The translations under genes and the position numbers were made by a program. 64,000 bases of DNA, taken from Embiotoca jacksoni. Its lineage: Eukaryota > Chordata > Actinopteri > Embiotocidae. The stretch spans positions 18,828,024 through 18,892,023 of the forward strand of contig JAKOON010000010.1 of the NCBI GenBank assembly GCA_022577435.1, given 5' to 3'. Shown piece by piece: positions 36,347-50,800 of the stretch. Every line of letters starts with the position of its first letter. Positions within the stretch are counted from its first letter, which is position 1. The notes under the pieces were generated by a model. The model did not search any database. It was not told where the DNA came from and was given only the letters and a program-made list of their open reading frames with translations.

Positions 36347-39083
36347 CTGAAAAGACTGATGTCAAGGAAAATGCCACACAGCATGCTTGTGGTTTATGGC
36401 CCCACCGAGAGGGGCGATAGCTTTGAGGCCAGTGCTTCACTTAAGTAGTATTTCATGTTGGTACAGGCTTTGTAATCCAGATCTCCATGAGCTCATGCAC
36501 ACTCTGCCAGAGATATCAGCCTCTGTCGATGAGGTCATGTTTCCTTTTGACAAAAGATTTAATGACAAAAATACCTATTGCAAAAAAAAAAAAAAACACA
36601 AGTGTAAAAAGTTAGAGTACATAAATTACAAATTACCCCAAATTATAATTTGTATGCCATGTCTGCATTATTTCACTCTTACCTTTTTTTCCTCTGGCCT
36701 ACTTTTCAACATTTTTTTTCCCATGTATGTATACTTCCCTGTTGCTATGGCGACAAGTAAACATTTCCATCTCATCATTTTCATTTGTGCTCAAGTAATT
36801 TCAAACAGACCACAGGTTAACGCTGCGGGTAAGAACATAACGCCTGTGTATGTTGATTATCACGTTTATTGGCATTACAACCAAATGTAGCAAGAAACTT
36901 AATATGTCATCTGGAAAATATACTTGAGTTTCATCAAATTTGTCTGCACACTCAAGTGCTATGTTGACAAAGTGTGTGCTAATGAAATCTTTTAATGGTT
37001 TTCAAACATGTTGCCAGAATCTTTACATTCATACGGTCAGTGTAGTGTGCAGCCTGATTGCATTTGCATTTTTTCACTTGGGCGACCCTGATCCTGCGTG
37101 AATTAATAAAGAAGTACTACTCAAGATTGCACACATAGACCTGTGTCCCTTACTGAGGACTGTTAAAGGGACTGGACCAGTCTAACCAGTACTCAAAGCT
37201 TATTTTAACTTCAGTTACTGATTTTTCTGCCAAAAAAATCTAGTCTGAATTGAACAGATTTTTTTGTACAATTTGGTAACGAAGTAAATCACTCCAAAAG
37301 CCAGCAAAACCAGATGAACTCACTTTTAAGTATTCTTCTGCCGTTACTCGTGGACTCCTACATCTTCCACTTCACATTTACCGTCAGTATTCATTCACCA
37401 CATCATAGTATTACTCAATCTCCCCACACATAGTTACAGACAGGCTAGTTATGACTGTCTGAAGCCGGGGCATTACTCATGTTCATTACTGGTTTGGACT
37501 CAAGTTTATAAAAAAAAAAAAAAAAAAAAAAAGAGCTGGTGACTGCCTTTTTCAGTGACACCCCCTTTGTGCAGTGTCAAAGCAAAATGTCTGAGAAATT
37601 TTGAGCCAACTTCTTGGGTGAACAAAAGCTGACTTTGTGAAGTTTTTTTTTTTAAATTTCTCTTATTTTGAAGAACTTTTTGTAATGCTAGTAATGTAAT
37701 TTGGCATATTGTGGATCTACTCTGTAAAAGAAGATATAGGTGAACTAGGCAATGCTTTAAAAAACCCTACAACCCAAATTCAAAACACATTGTAACATAT
37801 TGATTAGCCTTTTAACACATTTAAAGCTGCATTGACTATTTTTTTTACTTATTTTGGACAGGAGAACTCGATGTAAAACACAACACGGACGTATTATCAG
37901 CTTATAAAGTTATAGTTTAGTCTGGGAAAAGGTCCGTTCTCTTACCACCTGACAAATGTAAGAGCAATATTCCCTCTCCTTTTTTTTCCCACTAAAATAT
38001 CTGTCTCTTTAGCTATTAAATGCTTTTCTATTTTCACCAGCTACCTACTGACTTTCTCCGTCTGTTGTTTGATACTTGTCGGAAGTTTTAGAGTATGTCT
38101 ATTATTGTTTCTTTTAATGAGAAACAGTTGCTTCCATCTGTAAACAATGCTGATGAGCTAAATTAGTAATGTTGTGGGCCGTGAAACCAAAACAATGAGC
38201 TGAAAGATGGTTAAGCACTCCGTAGATCTAAAGAAAAACTTTAGAGTTGAATATGAAATCTCTGACTGTGTTACCATGAGCTAAACCTTTCAAATTACAC
38301 AACACCTTTGTTCATATAAAAAATGTGATTATTGCAGCTTTAAGTTTTTATTGTTTTGTGATTATTTGAAAGAATTCGTTATGATTATACAGTTACTGAT
38401 TCAACCTATAAAAGGGCATTACATCTCAGGCAGAATCTAGGACAAAGTGAAATGTTTGACAAGACTTTGACTTGAAGAATTCTTTTGTTTGCAGGTTTAA
38501 TTTGTTAATGATGGTTATGCTCTGAGCTCCATTGCTTATACCTACTAATAGGCAGCACTGTTGTGCTCATTAGCGAGTGGAGCACAGCAAGTCCCCATTT
38601 CTCCTGACATCCTGACTGTGTAAAGCAGTAGGGGAGATGGTACTGGTAGCATTCGCCCGGCCTTAAGCATTCACTTCCACTGATACTTTTTGTTTTATAG
38701 AAAAGGGGAAATGGCCCTAAGCTTGCCTTACAGTATATTCCATGTGTTACAGGGAATTTGTGAAGCTCTATGAAACCTTAATGAACGACTGGCTTCCAGG
38801 TTTGTGTGCAGTCGTTTTTTCTCAGAAAGTAATGCGTGTTTCCTTTTCCATTATTTTTTTTTCTCTTTTTAATGCTATTTTTAATTATTTGCTGCCACTC
38901 TTTGTTCTATTTAAATGTATCTGCTAAAGTCCCAATGGCTGGGCTGCTTTTGTTATTGCCCATGCTTAAGAAATATTGAAGACACAGCACAGATTGTTTT
39001 AATTAGATTCACATGTACCATAGTCAAGAAGAATTAGGTTTAATGGCTGTTTGTTTGGAGACAGAGATGCACATGCACATACG

Positions 39084-39152
<69 letters not shown>

Positions 39153-40287
39153 AAGCCCCAACAAACACACTTTTCCCAGTACAACTCGGGTCAGCTTTCC
39201 TAAAACCTTCCCGATTACTCATTTCAGGGAAATGAACAGTACAAAAAAAAAAAAGAAAGATTTCTGTATTACAGATGCCAAACTGTAAAAGCTCTTCAGC
39301 CTTTCAACAGTCACACATGTTTCCATAAATAAATGGGGCGAGATGGTTCATATTTGAATTCCCTCCTGTGAAGTTTGATCTTGTCAGTGTTATTTGGTTT
39401 TTCTCCTTAAGTCAGATGTTACAATCAACAGCTCAACATAGGACAGTGATGACAGCTCAGACACCAACAGTACTCTGTGTAAGAGGCGATCTGAGTGTCA
39501 GCCATTGTGAGAACAAACTAAACCCTGCTCCATCTACTGAGCAGCTGAGGTATTACCTAGGGAAATTACCATTTACTACAGATTTCCTGTTTCCAGTAAA
39601 TAAAGCAATGATTAATATGACTTCCTGGCTTTCTATATTTGTCAAAAAGATTTTCCATTTAAAGCACATTATAACCAAAACCACTCTGAACCTTGATGGA
39701 TTGGTCATTATTGTTATATATACTGTTAGATTTTGTGATACTTCTTTAACTCTAACCTACAAATACAAAGCTGCTTTTAGTTTTGATGTACAAAAGTCTG
39801 TTGGGAGAGGCTTCCCAACTCAAAATAGACTGTTATAGTTGTCAACACTATTTACCAAAGGTTATCTTTTAGTTTGATCGATTCCCACATTAGAAAACCA
39901 GTAGTTCTCATTCATTTGTATCCATTCTATTACTTGCACAGATGCTTTGCTGGATACCTAAGACTAAACACTGCTGTTATATAGCCATATAACAACAGAG
40001 AAAAAGCAATGCCATAATGACAAACAGATTATTTTAGGTTTACTGAAGTAAACTCTGGCAGAAATAATCTAAAAAACAGATTGGCTTCTTTTTGCCTGAG
40101 GTAAAGTGAGTGGAACAGGTTGTGGGTGTGCTCCCCTTTGGTTAATACATGTTTTAAGCAGGATTTTCAGCTGCAAAGTGAGTTTATAAAATGTTTGTAG
40201 ACAGTAAGTCCTACAATAGGACATAACAAGGACTGACTGAGACCAAGGTGGTATGGCAATAAGAGACAAAAACAAAATTGTTGTCCA
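36347..40287. other. Intergenic DNA between the unidentified gene and hmcn2
   Basis: No gene is supported. It includes A and T homopolymers (36582-36596, 37510-37531), a CA microsatellite at 39081-39150, and a tract near 37960-38110 resembling the one near 35050-35190. Both look like diverged copies of one repeat. The 5' exons of the unidentified gene may lie here. Confidence 0.45.
39081..39150. repeat. (CA)n microsatellite
   Basis: A CA run of about 35 units with CG interruptions at its left end and one in the middle. Cys-Val frames across it on the other strand are artefacts. Confidence 0.97.
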
Positions 40288-41440
40288 TTTTATTTCAAAA
40301 AAATGTTGACACCCATTTACAGCAACAGGGATGTATTTGTTTGATCTGCAAGAGTAGGGTAAACATTTTACTGCTGTTGTAAGCATTTTATGGTTGTCGG
40401 GTAACGTCCCTTCTCAGATTTGCACAGTGATGGCAAATGTTTGATTACTGAACACCAACTGTGAATGTTGGTTATTAAAGTGTTGTGTATAGTGATGGGA
40501 AAGACGTGCTATTTCGTAGCAAATGCCACACTGCAGAAACTGTAAGTGTAGTCTAACTCTGTGGTTAGGTTTGTTAAAAACTGTTTTCTTTGTAAAACCA
40601 GTTCTAAATGCATCGTTAAACTGGTATCGACTCAAAACACTCAAGTACATTCAAAATAGCACCTTTACACTTTGTGTGACAAACATTTTTAGAAAAGAGT
40701 ACAAAAACACATAAGCTAGATGAAACACTGTTGCTAGCTCAATAGCTACAAGCCGTAATTACAATGTACCATTAACATGGCAGTAGATCCTTATTAACTC
40801 AAATGCTCTGTGACAATAGGTTGTTTAAACCAGTGATGTAGTCAAATGACTTAAATAAATTAAAACAATGGGGGAAAACATAGTACAATGTCATAGTAGT
40901 GGAAAGATTTGCAGTAGACTCGTATTTCCAAGTGTGGGAGGCAGAAATATTTTTCTATGAGAATAAATCTGTCCCACAATTAGTTACTCAACCATATGAG
41001 ACATACAAAATTATAGATAAAAACTTCAGTGCTTGGTTGAAATTATACTTTTTTGCATTTTCAGGTAAGAATTAGAAAGATGCACTCTTGGTATTTTTCA
41101 CCAAATAGGACCTATCATAATCAAATGAACAAAATACTTTGTTCATCCAGCATGTTTGTCAGTTTAAATCTCTTCAATACAAGAGGTTCTGCTCTGTAAT
41201 CAATTCTTTCTGTAATCGGGTCTTTCCCCCCCCCCACTTTTTCCACGATGACACTTCAGTCACAGATCAGGGTAAACATCTTCATGAAATCCACTAACCA
41301 TGGCCCCCATAGCTTGTACGTTAGAGTTTTTGCATAGCATAATGTGTCCAAGGCACAGGGGTTTGGGGAATTGCCTTTGTGAGTGAGAGGCATCCAAAGG
41401 CCACTGGGGGACAGAGTCATCTGTAAAGCCACACGTAGGA
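40288..41440 (-). other. hmcn2: Probable 3' UTR of hmcn2
   Basis: The first AATAAA on the minus strand after the hemicentin stop codon is at 40293-40288, about 1.15 kb downstream. The tract has no coding signal. The boundary rests on this hexamer alone. Confidence 0.4.
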
Positions 41441-41819
41441 TCAGTAGGGGTACGTTGAGATGGAGATGTAGATAATAAAGATGCTCTGGTAGGTAATGCG
41501 GCCCTGCTGTGAGATAGTGGTGGCCTGCACCTTGAGCCGAACTAGTCCTGGTTTGTCCAGAACTCGCAGGGTAAAGATGATCCCCCTGCCAGCCTCGTCT
41601 CTGATGCCAAACAGACGGCCCATCGCACCCGTCTCTGATTCTTGCTCAAGAATTGTGAAGGATGTACGCTGTTGCAGGATGCCTGACTCTGAGAAAGCTG
41701 ACAGTCGTACCACGTTGTGATTGGTTGGAATGCCAGAGGGTAGAGTCAGGAGCTTGTACTGCAGGAGCAGACGAGAGCCTCCAGGGGCACAGTCCAGAGA
41801 GCAGGGCCTGTAGCAGGTC
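41441..41819 (-). CDS. hmcn2: hmcn2 fibulin-type C-terminal domain and stop
   Basis: The terminal coding exon, 126 codons including TGA. It begins TCYRPCSLDC, contains LLQYKLLTLPSGIP and FTLRVLDKPGLVRLKVQA, and ends ISISTYPY. A beta-rich domain of this kind closes all fibulins and hemicentins. Confidence 0.92.
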
Positions 41820-44800
41820 CTTAAAAAGTCGGGAGCAAAGAGAAAACATGTCACTGACACTAGATATGTAGGGTATCTACAACCTAATTATTGTCTCCAA
41901 ACTCTGTACATTATTTATTAATCATGGGGTTTACCCAGGGCTTCCTCCACTCTGGTAGGATGCAGGGCAGGGTGTATCCAGACACTGGTATCCTCCTCGG
42001 GTATTAAAACACATCTGATTGTGTCCACACTGGATGCCTTGCTCTACACACTCATCAATGTCTAATGGTACAGAAAAAGGACACGAATTTAGTTATTCAA
42101 AGGAAGAGTGTAAGTTATATTGTTATGAAACAGATTAAGGAGACACACCTTTACAGCTTCTACCATTGGGTAAGAGTTGGTATCCTGGGGGACACAGGCA
42201 TTGAAAGCTTCCAATGGTATTTAGGCACTCATGTTGGCATGGCTTCCTGAGCAGACACTCATCCACATCTGTACATAAAATAATGCAGAGAAGTAAGAGG
42301 AAGATTCAACTGGCTGACAACACCATAAAAAGTGGAGTTGATTTTATGATTTTGAATCCATTTGGAAAGTACTTTTGATTTAAACTTACCAACACATGTG
42401 CCATCTCTGTTGGTGTACCCCACAGGACAGCTCTGTCTGGTAATGCGAGATACTCCGTGAGTACGGGAGAGGATTGGCCTCCCGAGGGACGACACCAGCT
42501 CTGGGCGGAGTCTTGCCCGGACTCTGGTGCCATTGGTGAAGGTCTGCCCTCTCTCCAGCCCCGCACAGGAGCGCCCATCCCCAAGCAGTACGGTACCAGG
42601 AGGGCACTGACACCTGAAGCTGCCGGGCACATTGCGGCACTGGTAGGCACAAGGGTTTGGCATCTGCTTACATTCATCAATGTCTGAAAGGTAAAACAAA
42701 ACCCAACTTACTTCTAATGTGCGCTCCCATTCGAGGGGTGCTAAAGGTTTTTATCAAACAGACAAAAGTGATGTCCTACCCAAACATGGAAGTCCTACTC
42801 CCTGAGATCGGTAACCTCTGGGACACACACAACCATAACCTCCGATTGTGTTCTGACATATCTGAGTGTAGCGACACATGTGACTTCCATCCTGGCACTC
42901 GTCAATATCTGAAAAATATGCAGGTGACAACAGTAGTTTAGCAGTATTTGACATAAAATGTAATTACAAATTAAAAAATGTTGCTGCAATATCATTACAA
43001 TTAAATGTGACAAAATGATCATTGATAACATAGGAAGTTTCTATCTCATGTAAGTAGTGTGGGTACAATACAGTTTCTACCATAAAAGTTGTTGTATCTC
43101 AGTGTCCCTGGGATCTGTGATGTCGTGAGCATTATCCCCTGGTAGCGTCTCCCAAGGCAAATTAGTCCCAGGGGGTGAGGCCAGACGAAAAGTCCTTCAC
43201 AGCACCCAGATGGGAGGCAACCTCCATCACCTCACCCAAATTAGGGAAATTAGGGCCTGTGAGAGGAGCTTGCTAGCAAGCATCTGGTGACCAGGCCTTA
43301 TCCCTTGGGACCCGCTCAAGAACAGTCTGAAGAAATGACATGGAGCTGCCACCATGTAGCCCCAATATCTGCAGGGACAGGCATCAGGGTGGGGTACACT
43401 GCAAGCTGAGTGGCAGGCTGGCCGAAGGCCTCACAACACTAGCTCAAGGGACCTCTTTGGTGCCCCCTTGCTGGGGAAAGAACAGGAGTTGGTGCGGAAG
43501 GTGAAGCAGTACCAACTCTCTGCTAGTCTTTGAGGTAGTTGAGCTCCTCAGTTGCAAGGTGCCGGGAGTTGATGATGTTCGCCCTGAAATGCTGAAGGCT
43601 CTGGACATTGTTGGGCAGTTTTAGCTGACACACCCCATCAATGTCACAAAGAGGTTGGTAACAGTGCCAGAATTTGCAGATCAGGGTGATGATTCTTTTT
43701 TTTTAGAAAGAAGGATAATTGAGTGTGATCAAATAGAATTGATCATATTGTTTCCAAGGCTGTTATGAGGCATTTGGTTTCCATCCAACTGGAGTGAGTT
43801 GAAGTCAAGCATGTTTCTGGTGGGTGTTGGCCTCCACCACTGTTGTCCCTCATCATCAACCCTGTTTGTGTTTTCATGGACAGGATATCAAGGCATAGAG
43901 GGGTGGAGAATGCCCGATTTGGTGGCATCAGAGTTGCTTCTCTTCTATTTTTACATGATGTTGTTCGTTTGGCTTCATCCGACTGTGACCTTTAGCATGC
44001 ACCGGGGCGGTTTGCAGCCAAGTGTGAAGAGAATCAATGCGTCCAAGTCTGAGGCCATGGTTCTCTGCCAGAAATTGGTGGAATTCTTACTTCAGGTTGG
44101 GAGTTTCTGCCCCTAGTGAAGGACTTTAAGTATCTCAGGAGCTTGGTCATGAGTGAGGGTAGGATGGAGTGGGAGATTGAGCCGATCGGTGTGGCATCAG
44201 CAGTAAAACAGGTGTTGTAATGGACTGCTTTGGTGAAGGGAGAGCTGAGCTAGAAGGCAAAGCTTTCGATATATCAGTCCCTCACCTACAGTCATGACCT
44301 TTTGGGTAGTGACCAACCAAAAGAATGAGATCGTGGATTCAAGTAGGTGAAAAAATGTCCTCCATTAGGTGGTCAGGCTTAGAGCTAACGAGTAAGGAGG
44401 ATCTGGAGGAAGCTCAGAGTAGAGCTGCTCCTCTTTTGCATCGGGAAGGAGTCATTTGAGGTGGTCAAGGCATCTGATTATGATGCTTTCTGTGCACCTT
44501 CATTTGGAGGTCTTCCAGTCATATACGACATGCTGGAGAGATTGTATATCTCATCTCAATGTCCTTAAGTCATAAATAGGTTGAGGCTGTGTCTTTAAAT
44601 AAATTAAGTAACGATTTAGGTTTGTTCAAATGCCAAATTCAGCACCGTCTAAATAAAGAAAGTGGATACAAATATAGTATGACAGTAACTAACCCATGCA
44701 GGCTCCATTCTCGGCTTTGGTCATTCCAACTGGGCAACTGTCGAAACACTGGTATCCTCCCTCTGTGTTGCGGCACTGCTGGTGAGCTGGGCATACATTT

Positions 44801-47800
44801 CTCATGCACTCATTTATGTCTGTAAAAGTGAAGTCATCATAATAAAACTGTTACTGACTGTCAATTATCAGTCAGAAAATCCCAACAAAAAAGTATTTTC
44901 CAAATCAAGTATAGCAAGGCTTAATTCAAACATCAAACAAATTAAGGAATTCAATTTCTAGGACTTCTTTTGAACCTGTGGAAATAGTTAGCTGACTGAC
45001 CAATGCAGCGATGTCCTGACAGCTTGTATCCAGGGTGGCAGATACAGCGGTAGGAACCCAGAGTATTGAGGCACTGATGCTGGCATGGGGAGACAGCAGA
45101 CTCCTGGCACTCATCAACATCTGAAAGGCAAATTTGACACATATGGTTTCATCAATCTACATATAAAATATTAAATACTGCATGTTAATAAATTAGCTTC
45201 TACTTAAAACGGCAGGTGTAAGTATAATATAACATTTACAGGACGGCCTCCATATGAAATGTCCAGACAGTTTAACAGTAATTAACTGTGACTTGCCTTC
45301 ACAGCTAGTTCCTGTGATGCTGGGCTTAAATCCTGGTCCACACTTGGCCTGGCAGCGATATGTGCCCACTGTGTTGACACATTGCTGGTTGTAGTGGCAC
45401 ATGCGTGAACCTTGGGAACACTCATCAATATCTGCATGGTATTAAAAGAAACAGAAGTATAAGGGCAAACGCTGAGGCAGAGGATTAGATGACTATGATA
45501 AGGGCTTTAACAGATGAACTTTGCTCTACTTAAGGTAGGACATTACTATTGTATATAATAATCACAAAACTTCCAGAAGGTTTATTTTTTATCTCACCTT
45601 GGCATGTATTGGTATCTGTAGAAATGGTGAAGCCAGAAGGGCAGGCGCAGGAAAAGCCTCCCATGATGTTGTTACATGAATGAGAGCAGGGAGACTGGAG
45701 GGCACACTCATCTTCATCTAAGAAGAACACATTTAATTATAATAATAAAATGGGTACAGTGACAACTGTTCAAATAAATGCTGCCAAAAGATAAGAGAGG
45801 CATAAAAAAGGAAAACAGCATACCAGCACAGTAGGAAGCTGTGTCAAGACTGAAACCTTTAGGGCATGTGTCTTCATAACCATCTGCAAACAGAAACCAG
45901 GCGCTGTTAGCTGTTGCAACACTCAGATGTGGTATTTCATGTGATATAGTGATGGTGGAGTTTTACGTCGTTGTAATCTTTTCCCCAGACCTGGTATGAG
46001 GAGATTGGCAGTGATATGAAAGTCCAGAGTGAGAGTGAACATGTTGTAGACACTGTTCATCCCCGAGACTTTAAGCAGCTGGAGCAGAGGGCCCTGGCGC
46101 TCCTCCTGGCCCTCGTAAATAATGGTGTGATTGCAGCGCAGCACCATGGGGTTTCCTCCTCTCTGATGGGTCTGAGAGGACCACGAGTACAGCTGCCCTT
46201 GGCCTGTCTGCACATATGACTCATCGAATTCCTAAAGGGCAGACGCAAAATCAGGTCAGACAAATCTTAAGCAGCATTAAATTCTCTGAAGTTATATATC
46301 CTTAAGCCAAGATATGTTCAAGGTCTTTACATACACAGTGTAATGGCAGCAGTAAACACACCTGAAGGCTCAGATGAGATGATGATAATGAAGGAGGAAC
46401 AAATCCGTTGATTACTATGTCAATTAGTAAAACTCCCTCAGAATCCAGACCTCTGGCAACGTGGGTCAAACGAAGGACCTCCCCTGTTAGAAGAGATTTA
46501 AAAAAAAAAAAAAAAAGAGAGAGCATCCTGAAACTACTTCGAAGTAATGACCTTCATGTGCAAAGTATCACTGGTAGTGAGTGTTGCCATCTGCTGGCTG
46601 TTTTACAGAAGAGCAGGCAATGAGAGAATCTGTTGTCACATGAAATGATTATGACCATAGTTTAGTTAAATTGTGAGTTAATGAATAAGTGTTAACCTAT
46701 ATCAAAAAAGCCCATATGATTTTTTAAGTCCAGTATTTTCCATCATGCGACAGATCACTCAGCCACTTGCGAAGGTCCCTAAATGTTTCTTTAAATATTG
46801 ATGACCTTGAATAAATCAAAAGTTTGAAGTACTTGGCTATACCTTCTAACTGCCATTCATACATTAGGAAAAAAAAGTCAGGTTACCTGTCTCAAACTCC
46901 AGCTGAGACTCCTGTCTGAACTGTCCCTGAGTAAAGGAGAAGCCGTTTTTTGCAGCTCCGTTCTGCAGCACAGTGGTCCAATAGATGGGAGCAAACACAG
47001 ACACCAGCACCCGCAGCAAGGGACCTATAACAACACAGCATCGGCTTTGGTCTCTTACAGAACCACAAAAAAACAGCACATAAAATCTATACAATACGAA
47101 TAGATCCATGAAGTCTTCCTCTTTTCCCGTCTTAAAGAAGTCATAAATAGAAAGGAAAATACCTGAGTTTGGCCCTGAATTCAAATCTAAAACCTATTTA
47201 GTTAAGTGGTAAATAAACATTAAGTTAACAACAGATCAACAATGAGTTGGAAAACTTTTTTTTTTTCCAGATGATAAATATATAGTGTTTCTGGAAGAAA
47301 AAAAAAAGGCCTTTGTTTTACAGTGGGATTTTCTGTTGCATCCTATTAATATAAATCTGAAGAGTCTTTCTTTAAACTCTCACCTAACCCACACCGTACA
47401 AATTTACAAAGGTGACTAAATAAATTATAACTTGCTGAGACTGCTACAAAGATTACATCAACCGATGATATCTTTTGTGTGATCACTCACCCACAGTGGG
47501 AGGGATGTTGTCCAGGCGTGCCTGCAGAACGCTGCTGCCGTCCTCCATGTTGTCTGTAATGTTGGCCTCCAGGAAGGACACTCCAAACTCTCTCTCATTC
47601 ACCATCCCGATCAGGCTGCCTCTGGTCTTACGTGGAACTTCACCTTTCACCACCAACCACAACAGACGGAAAGAAAAGTGATGATTTACAAGCACTAATA
47701 CTGTAATTATCTGTAACAGCCTCGATTGCAACACTGGAGTTGATACATGTGTATTAATGTTGAATTTAAAAACCAGAAAGCTCATTTGGAAAACGTAAGA

Positions 47801-50800
47801 AATGTAATTTTAAAAGAATATATCTAGAAGCTTATAGTAAAAGCTAGAGGTCAGTCGTACCTGGACACAGACCAGTCTGACATTTCCTGGAGTCGATACT
47901 GGGGCCGCTGCATGACCGGCCACCATTAGCTGGTTCTGGGTTGTTGCATAGTCTCATTCGCTCTTGGAAGCCTTGCCCGCAGGTGCTACCACATGGACCC
48001 CACTCCTCCCAGTTAGAGTAGCCTCCATTGACTAACACAAAGAGGAAGAGGGGGAGAAGAAAGTGAAGTGACATCTACGTCAAACAAACGCAAAATGCAT
48101 GAATAAAGGGAAACAAACATTTTGAAAAAAATTCTTAGAAAGCAAAGCCTGGCAGTTTGATAAGTACATGTTGCTAATTTGTTTTTTATTTCATAACAGG
48201 TAAAATGTGTGTAAACATTTGGACAGAACTCACTCTGAACCTTGAGAGTAATGCTCCTCTCTGCTGTCCCAGCCTCACTCTCAGCCACACACTGATACTC
48301 CCCTCCATCTGCAGCCTGTAGATCGAGCAGGTTCAGGAGGAGATTTTGACTTGATTAGTGGTCTGAGGAACGGTCATCTTCTGATAGGATCACAAACCTT
48401 CAGGACAAAACTGCGCCTTTAAAACACACACAGCTCTTCTTCTAACTTCGTTTGGTGTTTCACGATGGGATTCACTTCGTAAAGAAGTGTGCTAATATTA
48501 CACAGTTGCTTCGGAGCAACTTGTGCTTGTGTCAATCCAGCTAACATGTCATGGCAATATGGAAGAAGAGGACGACGACTCCACCTTCCCAGCCCAGCAA
48601 TTAGAGGCCACCGACCTGTACGGGGTCTGTGAACGGGCTGCGGTGAGACTGGGCGTACCGTGGCCGGCAGCCCAGGATGCAGAGGATGCAGAACGGGACT
48701 TGTACGATGGTAAAAGGCTTCCATCAGCTTTGCCTCAAGCAAAGCAACTTTTACCAGCAGTCCCTGCTTGCATGAAAGAAATGAGCCGTTACTTCCCACA
48801 AAAGGCTGCTCAAAGCTGGAGATGAAGGGGATGGGTGAGTTGGGGTTGACCGAGCCTCCAGCGGTGGAGCCTTCAGTGGCTTATCACCTTCACCCTAACC
48901 ACCGTTCAATCTCTGCTTCTTCAAGCATTTCTCTGCCCTGTAACATGGAACGGCTCACAGCATCCATTTTTCAGAGGTCGTACAAGTATGCAGCGCAGCC
49001 GGTGTGCTCCCTCAACGCTGCCACACTGCTTTCGGCTTATCTGGGTGAGATCCTGGAGGAAATGGGAAAGAAGAAGCGTGCCACCTAGCACAGCCTCTTC
49101 CCTCTCCCTCACCTCACGCCCCTCCCTTAAAGAAAATACAAATAAAAAGTGCATTCCTGCTGCCAGGCTTGAGGCCGATGGCAGAATGCTCCCCCAAATT
49201 AAACCAAAACAGCTGTCATGTCCTTTTCTCCCCAGAAGGGGGAGCCCACGCTCCTCTGGGGAGAGACCTCTCCTTCCAGGTCAAGGGCGTGACTCCACAC
49301 AGGTCCATACAGGTGGACCATGGGTCCACTCTGCTCGGCTAGAGCGATGCCGCGCATGCGCAGTTCTCCCTTGGGTTTTGTCCACAATTTTTCAAGCGGA
49401 GATTCAGCACGAGTCTTGGAGAAAGAGATCGCATCACTGTCGAGCAATGACGCAATCAGAATAGTTCAGAGCGAGCAGGCTCATGAGGGCTATAACTCTC
49501 GATAATTCCGAAGTAAGTTTTCCAAAGAAAGGCAGCTCATCCCTTCGCTCCATTTTAGATCTTTGTGTGTTGCACAAGCACTTAAGAAAGTACACATTGA
49601 GAATGCTGACGCACAGACTGCTCTGCCGCTCGAGTCGTCTGGTCGATTGGTTTGAACCGTTCGATCTCTCGGACGCATATTTCACGTCGACATTTATCCG
49701 TCACACAAATTTCTCAGGTTTGCTGTCAAGGGTTACCTTGGCCTAGCTCAGGTGTTGAAGCTGCAGGCAGTGTTCTTTGCTCTCAAACACTTCCTGCCTC
49801 CAGTGTCATCATGTTTTGGTGAAAACAGACAACTGGAGTAGCGTACATCAACCGCCAGGTGCGGCACTCGTTCTCTGCAGCTACACAGGTTGGCCCGGGA
49901 AATAATTGTGTGGAGCAGTACAAGACTTATGTCCCTCCGAACTAGTCATGTCATGGGGATTCTGAACGTAGGAGCACACCTGCTGTCCAGGGGGAATCCA
50001 CTGCACGGAGAGTGGCTCTCTGGGCTGAATGCTGCTGGCCTGCCCCCAGAGGTCATTGACACCATTCAGAATGCAAGAGCCTCCTCCACCAGGAGTGGTG
50101 TGATGTGAGGGATATTATTCCCTTCCAGTGTTCAGTGGTGGATGTGCTCTGTTTTCTACAGGAAAGGCAAGGCATTTTCCACAATTAAGGTTTATTTGGC
50201 GGTAATTTCAGCTTGCCATGTTGGTTTTGGTGACAAACCTCTGGGGCAGCACCCTCCGGTTTGCCGTTTTACGAGAGGTGCACGCCGCAAGCGCCCAGCC
50301 TCCAGGCCCCTAGTGCCATTATGGGATCTGTCAATGGTGCTGGACGCCCTCTCCCACCACCCTTTCGAGCCTATGGAGGTGTGAAGTTCTTCTGAATTAA
50401 GAGTCTCCTTTTAGCTCTAACCACAGCCAAGCAAGTGAGTGACTTGGAGGCTTTGTCCATCCACCCTTCCTGTTTGCAGTTCTCCCCGGGGCTCACTAAG
50501 GTGTGTTTACGGCCCAATCCAGCTTTTGTGCTAGAGGTGAAAACTGATCAGTCGTTTGTTCCCTGGGCCACTCCTCATAAAGGTAAACCACCGTCCCACC
50601 AGAGATTATCCCACTGGATTGCGGAGGCCATATCTCTGGCTTGTAGGTGTAAGGGCTCTCGGCCTCCTCTGGGGATGAGAGCCGATTCTACGAGGAGCAT
50701 GGCCACATCATGGGCCCTGTTCAGGGAAGTGTCAGTGCAGGATATTTGCACGGCTGCGAGCTGGGCCACGCCTCACATGTTTGTGCGTTTTTACAGTCTA

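Noticed and set aside
36683..36744. Minus-strand exon candidate with donor AAAG/GTAAGAG upstream of the unidentified gene
   Set aside because: Its only open frame ends in phase 0, incompatible with the phase-1 start of the next exon.
36797..36829. A plus-strand SNRPQV peptide like the C-terminus of RalGPS1, in the orientation expected from mammalian synteny
   Set aside because: Only six residues match, the following residues differ, no PH-domain exon precedes it and there is no convincing acceptor.
42259..42941. Plus-strand and alternative minus-strand frames over the EGF exons
   Set aside because: They are shadows of Cys-rich EGF exons read in other frames. The same holds for most overlapping frames throughout 41441-63422.
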